NCBI RefSeq assembly: GCF_030272615.1
Contig: NC_081408.1
Location: 607,546,173-607,610,172, forward strand
Direction of reading: 5' to 3'
Length of the DNA stretch: 64,000 nucleotides
Source of the DNA: Cryptomeria japonica
Lineage: Eukaryota; Streptophyta; Pinopsida; Cupressales; Cupressaceae
Shown: piece after piece, positions 45,481-56,815 of the stretch
Numbering within the stretch: the first letter of the stretch is position 1
Layout of the letters: each line of letters opens with the position of its first letter
Notes under the pieces: generated by a model
What the model saw: only the letters and a program-made list of their open reading frames with translations
Database searches by the model: none
Told to the model about the DNA's origin: nothing
Program-made: the position numbers and the translations under genes

Positions 45481-46480
45481 ATTCATAGCACAACTTGCAG
45501 ATAAATGTCATCCTTTTCAGCACTTGCTACACAAAAACATCAAAATTAAATGGGATGATAACTGCCAACAAGCTTTCCAGATACTCAAAGATTATCTTCT
45601 GAATCCACCAGTCTTGATGCCACTAGTTCTGGAACAACCCCTATTACTATACATATTTGTTACTTCAACAACATTGGGGGCACTCTTAGCACAACAAGAT
45701 GTTGAGGGCAAAGAAAAGGCAATCTACTACATCAGTCGTACTTTGGTGGGATATGAGCTAAACTACACACAAATTGAGTGTGTATTTCTTGCTGTAGTCT
45801 TTGCTTCATAGAAATTATGAGATTACATGCTAACTCATAAAACTAAGTTGGTCACAAGGATTGATCCATTGAAATACCTTCTCAATAAAGAAACGCTTAC
45901 TGGTCGACTAGCCAAATGGGTGATGTTCCTGAGTGAATTTGACATTGAATATGTAGACAGAAAAGCAATAAAAGGTCAAGCTATCATAGATCAATTAGAA
46001 AATGCTCCTATGATAGATGATGCTCCTCTAACTTCAGAATTTCTAGATGAATCCATCTTCACAATATCACACGCAAAGCCTTGGCAGCTATACTTTGATA
46101 GCTCATACACATATCATGGTGCAGGAGCTAGCATCCTCTTCATCACACCTCAAGGGGATTCCATACCAAAATCATATCGATTATCATTTCCTTGCACTAA
46201 TAACATAGAAGAATACGAGGCATTAACAAATGGATTATGAATTTCAGTTTAGTGGAAGATCTAGGAACTTCATGTTTTTGGGGACTCTCAACTTGTAATT
46301 CGTCAAGCAACCAATGACTACCAAACAAAAGATGAAAAATTAATGCCTTACAAAAGAATGGTGGATGACCTGAAACAACATTTCATGAAGTTAGACTTTG
46401 AGCATATACCAAGAGCACAAAATCGAGCTGCAGATGCCATGGCTACCATTGCTTCACTGATCGATCTACCACAAAATGAA
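45481..46480 (+). pseudogene. Gypsy-2 dual RNase H (gRNH plus archaeal-type aRNH)
   Basis: The gypsy RNase H (45524-45960) has LLYIFVTSTTLGALLAQQD and IYYISRTLVGYELNYTQIE, and ends at WVMFLSEFDIEYV. A second RNase H of the aRNH type follows (46070-46450): WQLYFDSSYTYHGAGASI (Asp), CTNNIEEYEALTNGL (Glu), LHVFGDSQLVIRQ (Asp) and RAQNRAADAMA (Asp). Four catalytic acids are in place. This second domain is the hallmark of Tat/Ogre elements. Stops at 45809, 46238 and 46250-46260 are in one otherwise continuous frame. Confidence 0.92.
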
Positions 46481-47829
46481 ACCTGCTATGAGTTCTTGGT
46501 GGATAACCTTTTGGTTCCCTCATATGAGATCACTCCTACTAAGATGATATGTGTCATGGGTCCTGATTTCCAGTTATATGGTTCCATTTTCACATATCTT
46601 CATAATAATACCCTTCCTCCTGACTTATCCAACAACCAACGTCGCACTTTCATTCACCAATCTTCTCAATACGTTATTTTAGTTGATATCCTATACCATC
46701 GAGTTATAGATGGCACTCTTCCTAGATGTTTAGAAAGGGATGAAGCTCAGATTGCATTACATGAAGTTCATGAAGGGATATGTGGTCCACATTCTAGTGG
46801 TCCTACCTTAGCCAAGAAACTCATCAGGACTGGATATTATTGGCCCAATATGGAAAAAGACTCATATCAGTTTGTCAAGAAATGTAAGCAATGTCAACTT
46901 CATGGAGACCTCATTCATGCGCCAGCACAAGAACTTCAACCAATTGTGACTCCTTGGCCCTTTTGCCAATGGGGACTCGATCTCATAGGCAAGATTCACC
47001 CTCCTTCCTCCAATGGCCGTAAATTCATCATCATCACCACAGAGTATTTCACAAAATGGATTGAAGTTGTGCATCTTACACAAGTCACTAGAAAATAGAT
47101 TGCTACATTCATTCTCAATTACATCATTTGTCGATATGGTATTCCTATTTCCATCATCACCAATAAGGGCATCCCTTCAAAAATCAAGATGTTTGTGAAC
47201 TTTGTGATTGCTTTCATAGTACCCATCATTTCTCCACACCCTATTACCCCCAAGGTAGCGGCCAAGATGAGGCGTCTAATAAAACCATTCTTAAAATCCT
47301 AAAAAAGACAGTCAATGACATTGGCTGCAATTGGCATATCCAACTTAATCCCACACTTTGGGCTTACGGCACAAGTGTCTGCACACCTATAAGAGCCACA
47401 CCTTATTCACTTATCTATGACACTAAAGCTATCTTTCCTATTGAAGTTGAGTTACCCTCTTTATGTGTCTCTTTGCAAAACATTATCAGTGATGAAGACT
47501 ACATGGTCTCTCGCTTATAGGAACTTGAACTATTGGATGAATGAAGACAAACTACTTTTAATCATCTCAAGGCTTATCAACAATGAATGAGTTACAGTTA
47601 CAATCATGAAGTCAAGCCTTGCACATTTGAGGTAGGTGACTTAGTCCTCAGAGAAAATCCTAAAAATAAGCAAGATAGAGAGAAGAAGGGCAAGTTCAAA
47701 CCAAATTGGCTTGGTCCTTACATCATTACAATAGCCTATGGATCCAGCGCATATCAGCTCTCGACCATAGAGGGTGAACCTTTGGAGGATCCCATAAATA
47801 GCATGCACCTTCATAGGTTTTACACATAG
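46481..47829 (+). pseudogene. Gypsy-2 integrase
   Basis: HHCC zinc block (LHEVHEGICG...CKQCQLHG, about 46755-46905), core start WPFCQWGLDLIGKIH (first Asp) and FTKWIEVV. A stop at 47096, then degradation: the second-Asp block reads ITNKGIP (Asp lost) and the Glu block is frameshifted near 47250. The C-terminal GPY/F-type block KPNWLGPYIITIAYG is intact in an open piece 47587-47829, which ends at the element's pol stop. The frame before 47098 is shared with RT; after it a shift occurs. Confidence 0.9.
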
Positions 47830-49502
47830 CTCTTCAGAGTATCCTAATTCAAAAATACAAAAAAATCAAAAAATTATCAAAAATACAAAAAAATCATAAA
47901 CATAAAAAAATCATTACTTGGTGAAAACCTAGCAAACAGGTGCCTTGTGACACAAAAAAATTGGAAAATAGAAAAATATTTCATCCAATGGTGAAAACCA
48001 CTTCAGTGGCACCCTGGGCAAGTACCATGGTGAAAACTAGGTCACCAGCATCATGCATAGAGACATTGCTCCTCCCTTTTTCAGGATTCACTTTCATCCT
48101 TCACTTTGCACACATTCACAACCTTTTCATCAATAATAACTTGCCCATTCCCATAATGGCTTGTTATTGATCTACCTAAGATTGGTTAGCCATTCATAAT
48201 AATCCATCCCTTTTCACCCCTTTCCATCCATAATAAATCAGCTCCTATCTATGGCTAAGGTAAATCCTATGTCTAGTGATGGGTGTGGAACTAAAAGCAT
48301 CACATGTTTCAAGGAGTATAGTTTCTTCCAATTTTCTTTAGTCTATCCGCGCACAATCCACAATAAAGCAACACTTGCATCACCAATCTGCAATAAAGTT
48401 TCATCTTCTCCACAATAAAGTATCAGTTGCATGGATTTAGTCAGTTTCAGATGAGACACGGTAGCAACAATGGGCTTCAACAAATCAAATCTTTCAACAG
48501 ACTCAGACAACATTATGGTTTAGTGCTATCTATCCTTTTGTGAAAGTAAACATTATGACCATAATCAAATAGACTTATATAAGTGACAAGAGACACTAAA
48601 CCTGAGGACTACAGTGGATGTTGGTGTCGATTCTTGGTTTTCTTTTGATTTTATCTTTTCAGTGACATGCCTTTTAGCTTTTCTGGGATGTCTCTGACTA
48701 GAGATTTTATCTCCAAGATGTCTTTGACTAGAAAGGCGAGGATGGGGTTTCATCACCCATTGTATTTGCTATCTGTGGATTGTCTCTTAGTAATGTTATG
48801 ACATGTACAAGGATATGAAGATACTGTGAGTCTAGTATGAATTGGGGCATTCCTTGTTTACAACTATCTTATCTCCATGCAAATGGGTACAATGACTTTC
48901 TGGTTTGAACATATGCCTCGATTGTCATAACCTATTTTGCCATAATAAAGCTCAATGATGATAACACATAAGAAGCTCTTTCACTTTCATATCTTCTATC
49001 TTCCATCCCCCTTTCTTGATTGACTTCCATCGTCCTTCTTGAGTCCATGTAGCCCGCTATCACATGACTGAGTATAATGACACAACAAAAATATTTGCAT
49101 TTCATGTAGTTTGCATTTCATACATACATATAGATATCAAAATTGCACCACATCTTGCACACAACACATTTTAGCACATTTTACATTTTCATCATGTAAA
49201 TAGTCATTTGTAGTATCATATTCATCTGCATTCATACATTCACATTGGCATAACATATAAAACATAAAAGAACAAAAATATTGCATTGATCATATACATA
49301 TTTGCATCCATATCATAAGTATCACATAGAAACATAAGCATCACATAGGTACACATGCATATAGTTGCCACAAGGATGAATCTCATATATATATAATCAT
49401 AAGTGTCATGAGACAATGATGTTGAAAATCATATGGCTACAATCACTCGAAGGTGTCATCATACAAAATGGTACAAAACTGATACATAGGGAGCCCTCTA
49501 GC
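47830..49502 (+). other. Gypsy-2 3' untranslated region, first part
   Basis: It begins with A-rich sequence and GGTGAAAACC..GCAAACAGGTGCC (about 47920-47950), also present after Gypsy-1 pol at 59930-59960. Then come C/T-rich and CATATA-rich blocks and repeated CATACATTCACAT/CACATAG motifs (49100-49400). The segment near 48660-48720 (GATGTCTCTGACTAGAGA) matches the Gypsy-1 tail at about 60560. No coding sequence. Confidence 0.7.
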
Positions 49503-52170
49503 TTATGATGAACTCCCTCCCTTGGAGCTAGCTAGACTCGATGGAGTTTGAGCCTTGGAAGGACCTGCCCTAGAATCATCTCTTTTGTCCCCTCTATCTG
49601 GTGGTGGTGGAGGACCCATGACCCCACCGCTAGACGCCTGTCTCCTATCTCTCCCTCTAGTGGTCATCGCAGTCCACGATGGTCTACAGAAGCTCCTAGC
49701 CCGCTGCTCTAGTGGCACCGCTCCATAGTATAGGTCTCTCCAATATCCTATCTCCTCCTCGGCCTATAGAACATAGGCATATCTAGCTCCTATGTCCTTT
49801 GTTGCTTGCCTCCATGCCCTCAATGTTGTCTCAGCTTCTGTATAGTGCTGGATAGCCTGATCCCTCTCCTGCTCAGTATCCCTTAGTTGTCTCTTAAGCC
49901 TCATCATCTCCCACTCTAGATCCTTGATCTCATCTGCCTATCCTTGGCAAATCTCTCTCAAAGCTAGTAACTCATCCTCTTCCTCTCCCCCCTCACCTTG
50001 CCCCTATAGCTATGGCTACTCCCATGGCTACCCCTGTCCCTATCCATGTCCCTATCCCTGTTTGCAAACTTGTGCTGCTAGCACCTATAAAGGCAATCCA
50101 CCTCTTCCCCTCACTATGTAAGTGTGCTCTCCACCCTCTCTCCTAATGCACCCTACCTAATTCTTCAGCCTCTACCTGCGCCATCTCCATCTATTGGCTC
50201 CCATGGATCCATCAGCTGTGGAAATGGATGCTCTACCCAATATGTAGTATACTCTACATCCATCCCTGCATCCTCTATGTCTGGCCACATATCCCAAGGC
50301 AAGGGAATCATCTCTACTAGTTGTGTCACTGCCTGATCATAAGACAATAATGGCCCTAAGTGTGCCTGATCTCTCACTATCTACGCATACATCCTAGAAC
50401 CCCATGGCATCCGTTGTATCCTACCAAACTGCCTGCCCACCCTATCCACCAACTTCCTCTCAATAACATATGGCATCTGCCCAATCAGATATCTACTCCT
50501 AAACACATATGGTAGCTCCACCGCATCATCCTCCCACTCCTCACACTCTCAGCATGACCTCCATACTACATTGTCAAGCTCATCAATGATCGTGTGTCAG
50601 TACTCTAATCTTGGAATCTACGGCTGAGATGTAATCATATCATACAAATGCACGAAACTGCGCCCATGGCCCTTGCCTTTGAAATGAACCGATCATGTCA
50701 CCAATAGATTCTCATATGCCCACACCTACAACAATGCAACTCTGTAGCCCAATCCTGCTGATCCATGGTAAACAAACTGATGTAACTCATAGTACAAGTG
50801 TGCCAATAGACACGGTCCCCATGCAAACCTGGTGTGCTCTGTCACCAATGTCTCTAGTGTTATCCCCCACCCCACAACCAATTCTCATGTCACCCTATCT
50901 AGATAGAGGAACCCACCGATCACTCCTACCAAAACTGCTAGTAGTGCTAATCCTGTCCATGTCATGGTATCCCAAGCCACGTGTCCAACCCTCATCTCCA
51001 ATCCTGGATCCTGCAACACTCGTCTCAGTGCACCCTGTCTCCATCTCGATTGTAAGGAACTAACTGCCCATCGATCGATATCCACAGTATCCTGTCTCCA
51101 AGGTGACTATCATCTTACCTATAGCCAAATGAAAAGTACATGTCTCTGAATGCCATCTCTCAGCTAAAGTAGTCAGCAAACCCATGTTCGCCTGAAACTC
51201 AGGCACATACAAAATATGTCGCAAGCCCATAGCCTAAACAATGGGTCTCTCCTCGACTGTCAGCTCTACTCACAAACTCTGAGTCGATGGGAATCTCTCT
51301 CATGATTCCAGCATAGGTAGGTCCTCCTGCAGTCAAGAAAACCAACTATGTCAATCATAGTGGCATTCCCTGTTCATCACAAAATGTTTCTTTTTATCCT
51401 AGTGCTTATGGCACTCTATCCTAGTGGCACTCCTTGTTCATCACAAAGTGTTGCTTTTCATCCTAGTGGTACTCCTTGTTCATTACAAAGTACTATGTTT
51501 TTGCACTCCCTGTTCATCACAAAGTGTTGGTCTTTTTAGTACTCCCTATTCATCACAAAGTACTAGGTTTTGGCATTCCTTGTTCATCACAAAGTGCCTC
51601 GATCTATCCTATCCTAGGGCCTCTGCTTGAGTGTATCCTCTTGAGTAGTTTCTCGATTGGCAATGTATGTTCTATCACAGAATTGTCAATCCTAGCCCTA
51701 TTTTCTATCCTAGTCTTCCCTAGAGGACTTGCTTTAGTGTATCCTCTTAGCATCTTGTCCAATTGACAATGTATGTTCATCACAGACCTGCCGATTTGGC
51801 CTATAAGACACAAACATACTTGCAGACTACATAAATGCACTCATACAACACAGACGCACCTACACAACATAGACACACTCGCATCTAACACAGACGCTGT
51901 TACATTCATAGATGCATCTGGCATAAACACAGATGCACCTATCCAATCCAGACGTGCCTAGCACCAACACAGATGCACCTTAGCATTTTTACCCCGCTTG
52001 ACATTTTTTCTAGACATACATAAAATGCATTTATTGCACTACCTAACATGCATTTATGACAATATTTAATGTGACAAAGTACAAGGAGGTTTTGTGGTAC
52101 TTACCGACTCTCCTGCATCTGTTGGCCTCTGAAATCAGTGAACATAATCGAATATGTGAACCAATGCCAT
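49503..52170 (-). pseudogene. Antisense gene with plant mobile domain (PMD), inside Gypsy-2 tail
   Basis: Minus strand, opposite to gag-pol. Proposed exon 1 starts at ATG 52170 (MALVHIFDYVSLISEAN) and ends at a donor GTCG|GTAAGT (52105/52104); exon 2 begins at 51326 after TTTTCTTGACTGCAG and stays open across the junction. Exon 2 has the PMD signature near 51165-51095 (LAERWHSETCTFHL, then GKMIVTLE), then TEHTRFAWGPCLLAHLYYEL (about 50850-50790), ERKLVDRVGRQFGRIQ (about 50450-50410), a coiled coil (MMRLKRQLRDTEQERDQAIQ, about 49900) and a Pro/Ser-rich tail (MGPPPPPDRGDKRD) to the stop at 49503. It has frameshifts near 51230, 51075 and 50000 and several stops. PMD occurs in MAIN/MAIL-type host proteins and in plant mobile elements; function in a retroelement is unknown. 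Base composition is GC-richer than its surroundings. Confidence 0.78.
51361..51612. repeat. Degenerate tandem repeat in the putative antisense intron
   Basis: Six or so imperfect copies of CACTCC(C/T)TGTTCATCACAAAG with variable spacers of 25-60 bp. Adjacent at 51618-51790 is a diverged duplication of about 110 bp (GAGTGTATCCTCTT / AGTGTATCCTCTT ... CAATGTATGTTC). Then 51800-51985 holds short ACACAGACGCACCT-type repeats. All lie between the proposed splice sites. Confidence 0.75.
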
Positions 52171-52347
52171 CACTACTGGCTGTTGTTGCTCTATGCTCTC
52201 TCTGCACTTTGATCTCTTGGATGTGTGGATAACAATGAGGATTTTTTCCCCTCGTGGTCTATCTTATAGACTAACCTATCCCTAGCCCTAGCCCTAGCCC
52301 TAGTCTCCCATGTTAGTCTTCGTTATCCCGTGACTCTATCACTCTAT

Positions 52348-52453
52348 CCTATCTGGTCAGTCCTTTCTAACCTTTCTTTCTTATCGAGAGATTGTCTACG
52401 CCTATCTGGTCAGTCCTTTCTAACCTTTCTTTCTTATCGAGAGATTGTCTACG
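52348..52453. repeat. 53-bp perfect tandem duplication in Gypsy-2 tail
   Basis: CCTATCTGGTCAGTCCTTTC through GAGATTGTCTACG occurs twice back to back (52348-52400 and 52401-52453) with no difference by eye. It must postdate most of the decay seen around it. Confidence 0.93.
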
Positions 52454-52570
52454 ATCTTTTTAGATATTTTCATCCAATCTCTCGAGGGGGCATATTATTC
52501 CCATCTTGGGGCAACTTTGTATCAGTTCATATTATCTTCTTTGAAACAACGTGACAAGCTGCATTGTCTC

Positions 52571-52584
52571 AAAGAGGGGCAAAA
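52571..52584 (+). promoter_or_regulatory. Gypsy-2 polypurine tract
   Basis: AAAGAGGGGCAAAA abuts the 3' LTR TGTAGACACC. It is the expected plus-strand primer position. One C interrupts the purine run, as usual in this lineage (AAAGTGGGGGCAAA). Confidence 0.8.
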
Positions 52585-53354
52585 TGTAGACACCTAAAAT
52601 TGTCCTGTCTAATTAAATAAATATCTTTATTTATTTAATTATTTGAGCCTAATTCTTCTATTAATTGAATAAATCTTTATTTATTTAATTAATTCATTTA
52701 TCCTCTTCTAGCCTTATTTCTCATTTAAATAAATACATTTATTTATTTAGATTGTCATTTTCCTAAATTAAATAAATACTTTTATTTATTTAATTGATCC
52801 AACTTCTTCTATTAATTAAATAAATCTTTATTTATTTTATTAATTCATTAGCCTTTTCTACCCATGACACATGTCATTCATCTCTTATTTCCTACACTAC
52901 CTACCCTCTCATTATTTTCTTATTTCCTCTACCTACCCTCTAATCATAGCCGACCATTTATCTTTTACACCTCTCAATCTTATCCTTCCATTTCTTATAG
53001 TATCTTCTATATAAGGAGATTCTTCCTTCATTATCAACCCCTGACTACTCTAGCATTCAAACTTTCATATGTGATCAAGCCTACTTGCAACCATATTTAT
53101 GTTCTTTGTTGAGCTCTTGTGCACACATAAAATCTAAGAGTAAATATATCAAGCAAGATCAATGGAGATAGGAAGAATGAAGATTCAAACCCTATTGGAC
53201 ATGTGATGGTATAATCTTTGTGATTTCATTTGATTTTCATTGTCTTAGGTAATCTTCATATGTTATGGTGGATCTTTGTTGTTGTTAGGCTAGGGTTTTG
53301 TGGTTGAATTCATTTAGTCTTTCAATATTGTTGTTTCCACTTTCACCATATACA
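52585..53354 (+). repeat. Gypsy-2 3' LTR (770 bp)
   Basis: Partner of 29949-30718; differences by eye are mostly single transitions (for example CTATCTAATT versus CTGTCTAATT at the start). It is followed by AGGAA and then Gypsy-1 gag sequence. Confidence 0.95.
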
Positions 53355-53359
53355 AGGAA

Positions 53360-53708
53360 AAACCTTGGAATCAACATTTTGAGAACTATTGGCAAATAAA
53401 TTCATTACATTTCCAACCACAAGCAACTTTGAACCCCAAGTCAAACCACCATGGTGGAATGATGCACATTATTGTGATTATCATCAAAACAAGGGGCATA
53501 AAAAATGATTGCATGAGGTTGAAAAACCTAGTTCAAGATATGATAGACAAGGGAGACCTAACAATCGATGGACATAAAACCAATGATGATCATGAGGCTC
53601 TCAAAAATCCTCTTCCTAATTATGATAAGGGAGGAGCATCAACGTCAAACAACAACAAATGAGCCCTCATCAATTACATATATGACAATGTCATAAATCA
53701 CATATCAA
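53360..53708 (+). pseudogene. Gypsy-1 gag, 3' part
   Basis: Continues gag after Gypsy-2. KPPWWNDAHYCDYHQNKGHK is the Tat-type knuckle, homologous to KPNWWNDDEYCEFH in Gypsy-2; a one-base shift then gives NDCMRLKNLVQDMIDKG (knuckle Cys in another frame), so this copy's knuckle was complete before the shift. It ends in ITN/ISI-like sequence near 53708, where a copia LTR fragment begins. Confidence 0.85.
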
Positions 53709-54727
53709 TTAAGCATAAACAACAATCACAAAATAAATACCATCCACATGACACCAAAATTTGTACGTGGAAAACCCGATAAAGGGAAAACCATGATGGG
53801 AAGCCTACCCAGAGTCAGATAATATTTCCACAGTAAGGAAAGGAATTACAATTGAGGGGCCTGCACTTGCAAGAAGGCCAACAACCTAGAGCACACTGCT
53901 CATCACAAAAGGAGTCTCAATGACTACATAGAAATATAGACTACAATCTGGAGAAGAGGTTGAACTGCAAAGATAACATCTCCTATGCCTGAGTATAGTT
54001 TTGGTTAAGCTAAATACCGGAGGACTAAATCCTCTTACATAAACCCAATTCGATCTGCAATGATCAACCAAATCCTCTACCTGAATGATATTACATTATT
54101 TGCACATTACATCCCTTGACTATTAACATTCCTATCCCATGATGATCTACAATGAGATCTTACATCATATATATATAAACCCTCGACCATAAACAATCAA
54201 GTCGACCACCATACAATAAACCAATTACATAATTACAAAACATGTCGGCCTTAGACCAAACAAATAATATCCAACACATAAGACAGCCCAGAAATGTATC
54301 GAGAGGTCCAATCCACACGCTTCATTAAACCGGTCCATAACCTAGACCAATCAGGACCCAATATAGGTCTACACTCTACAAAAATGATCTCCATCTACCA
54401 AGTCTCGAACATGATCACCATCACCATCTTGAAACTCCACCATAAGCTATACCAACACCACTTATGTAATTCATCAAAGATATTCATCAAAATCTTTGTC
54501 AGTGAAACCCTCGTCAGAACCAGAAACCAGGCTTCTAAGCAAACAAGATAACATTTGATCACCAAACCAAAACCAACTGATTGAATATGAACATGAGTAT
54601 CATGAACAAGATAGTTACATAACCAAATCATATCGAACCCTATGAGATCATGTCAGATCTAAATCAACCAGAAACTACTCAACCTACCAAGACCAGAGGG
54701 GTGTTGGTAAAGCATCCAAACAGCTAA
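53709..54727. repeat. Copia LTR fragment in Gypsy-1
   Basis: About 1 kb homologous to the Copia-2/Copia-3 LTR family but diverged: CACATGACACCAAAATTTGT, then GTGGAAAACCCGATAAAGGG, GAAGGCCAACAACCTAGAGC, and the ending GTTGGCATCAATGACAA-like sequence. The poly-G end module is missing, so it is truncated on the left (in plus orientation). No internal copia coding sequence adjoins it, so it is a solo or truncated LTR. Edges are approximate. A block of gag-protease present in Gypsy-2 (42400-43040) is absent here. Confidence 0.7.
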
Positions 54728-56815
54728 TGTTGGCATCAATGACAATACATCAATGCAACACATAATCAATTCCACCAAATGTCCAACAGGTCCTATGCAA
54801 AGAGACATAATGTGCCAAGTCTTGGACATAGACCTAACATACAACATACTCTTGGGTCATCCTTGGATCCATGAAATGCAAGTAGTACATTCTACGTATT
54901 ATCAATGTCTCAAGTTCCCCTACAATGGACAAGAAATTTCAATATCAGAAAATACTAACCCTTTTTCAGTATTGCAATGCTATGGGGGCAATGCAAAATG
55001 TTCAAGTTCCACACAATAGGGAGGACCAAGCTTCCTCATCATCCAACCATCAAGAAGAACTCAAGTCCCTATCCATGAACTTCAAGAAAAAGATGAAAAT
55101 AAAGGACCAAGGCATGGGGGAGTACTCTTTTGAAATCTTATGTCTATCTAAGTTGCCAACTTCATCAAAGTCTTATGGATAACCTTCCACATCAAGGCAT
55201 CAGGCAGCACAACCCATCACAAAGTTTGATGGTAAATTTATCCAAATGGGCACACTAGCTGAAGAATCAGAAGATAAAGACATCCTTAGTTGGGTATACA
55301 AGGATTAAGAAGAAATCAGAGTTTCTACCATAGAAGTAGCCATACCAATAGGACAATATGGCAATGGGTTTTAGACCATGCAATGAATGGGATACAAAGG
55401 AAAAGGACATATTGGCAAGTGCCAAGAAGGCATCATAAAACCCATACAACATTGTTCACAATTTGCAAAAGATAAAATAGGACTTGGGTTGGCCAACATG
55501 TTCTACTTGTACCAAAGAAAGATCATCATCAAAAACCTCAATGAAAAGAAAAGAAAAAACATAACGAAGACTCATGGAAAGAAGCACTAAACCAAGCAGT
55601 AGAAAAGACAAGGAAGGACCAAAAACATGAAGAAAATGAAAGATGACAAGAAGAACTTGCTATTCAAAGGGAGGAAGCTTCTTATAAAAAAGTACATCAT
55701 GTACAAGAACCTAATCAAACCAAGGTTGAGCCATGACCTAGGGAAATTTATACTCAAAGAAAGGAAACAATGTATGAAAAAATTCAAAGAGTACAAACAA
55801 GCACCGATCCCAAATCATAACAAGCTACTAAACTTGTGTCAATTATTAGTGATATTTTCTCACCATACAAAATACCTATTAGATTTAGTGAGGTAACATG
55901 AGACAGTGATTCTAAAACCGATTCCAATGAGTATGAGTGGGATAGTTGTTTTGATATTACTAAAGATATTGAGGTGGATACAATCTATGCATACACACCC
56001 ATTTTTCACAAGGGACAAGGCTCAAGATCTCAACCATTTGAATTCGGACCACAACATATCTATGAGGCTAGTGAGAATGAGGAACAATAATACAAACAAG
56101 TCAATATTGAAGAGAATACCATCGAAGACCTCAAAAATATCATACACCTCACCAATATCCCAAACAAATATGACGATAACTCCATCATGACACTTATAGT
56201 AGCTAATATTAACCCACCAAATGACTCCTTACTACTCATATATCCTGACCTCATAGACTGGGAAGATCCCAAACATCATGATATACCAATATTCCCAAAT
56301 GATGAATCAATTGTCCAATACATGTGCTTAGTCAACCCAAAAACATGCTCCACTAGTGAACAACATAATGATATATGCAATTAGGGGAGTACGAAGTCTC
56401 TGAGTCACAAAAATGAAATAAAAGATAGATCTAATGGTGAAAACCATGTAATGGTAGTATTAGACCGCAAAAACAAAAAAGTAAAAATAAAGGATGTATC
56501 TGAAGGTGAAAACCTTTTTGAGGCACTTAAAGATGGGAGACGTGACACTCTTCCTGAACATTACTAGGAAAGGTCACCAATCTTGGTTGAGCCAACTCAA
56601 TCAATAAATATTGGCACTAAAGAAGCAGTCAAAATCATACATCTAGCAGAATCACTCACAGAAAAAGAAAAACCAGATTTTGTCAAAATCTTCAAGGAGA
56701 AGAAAATCAATTTCACTTGGTCTTATGCTAACATGCCATGATTGGATCCGAATCTAATCATGCATCACTTATCCTTCTCTCTTGGAGATAAACCTATCAA
56801 ATAGAAACTAAGAAA
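54728..56815 (+). pseudogene. Gypsy-1 protease remnant and protease-RT linker
   Basis: It starts inside protease with DIMCQVLDIDLTYNILLGHP (54797-54880); the catalytic DGG loop is missing, apparently removed with the adjacent LTR fragment insertion. A highly degraded linker follows, Lys-rich in part (55540-55800), then EGENLFEALKDGR-like and FSLTEKEKPDFVKIF-like blocks that align with 44450-44700 in Gypsy-2. Many stops and frame changes. Confidence 0.75.

Larger units (their letters stand above)
29949..53354 (+). mobile_element. Gypsy-2: Tat-type Ty3/gypsy element with antisense PMD gene, interrupted by Copia-3
   Basis: Two 770-bp LTRs (29949-30718 and 52585-53354), a primer-site block, gag, protease, RT, two RNase H domains and integrase on the plus strand, a long tail, and a polypurine tract before the 3' LTR. 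Flanks are AGGAC on the left and AGGAA on the right, a TSD with one changed base. About 16.6 kb without Copia-3. It sits in the gag of Gypsy-1, a relative. The tail (47830-52584) includes an antisense gene with a plant mobile domain signature. In-frame stops and one frameshift in integrase make it inactive. Confidence 0.93.

Noticed and set aside
47940-48170. 76-codon ORF after Gypsy-2 pol
   Set aside because: Lies in the A-rich tail after the pol stop, with no domain and no conservation in Gypsy-1.
51361-51612. Regularly repeated TTCATCACAAAG blocks, CRISPR-like at first glance
   Set aside because: Repeats are imperfect, spacers vary widely in length, and the context is a plant retroelement; it is a degenerate tandem array.
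52262-52302. CCCTAG repeats, telomere-like
   Set aside because: Only about four units, and the unit is CCCTAG rather than the plant telomere CCCTAAA; more likely a simple local repeat.
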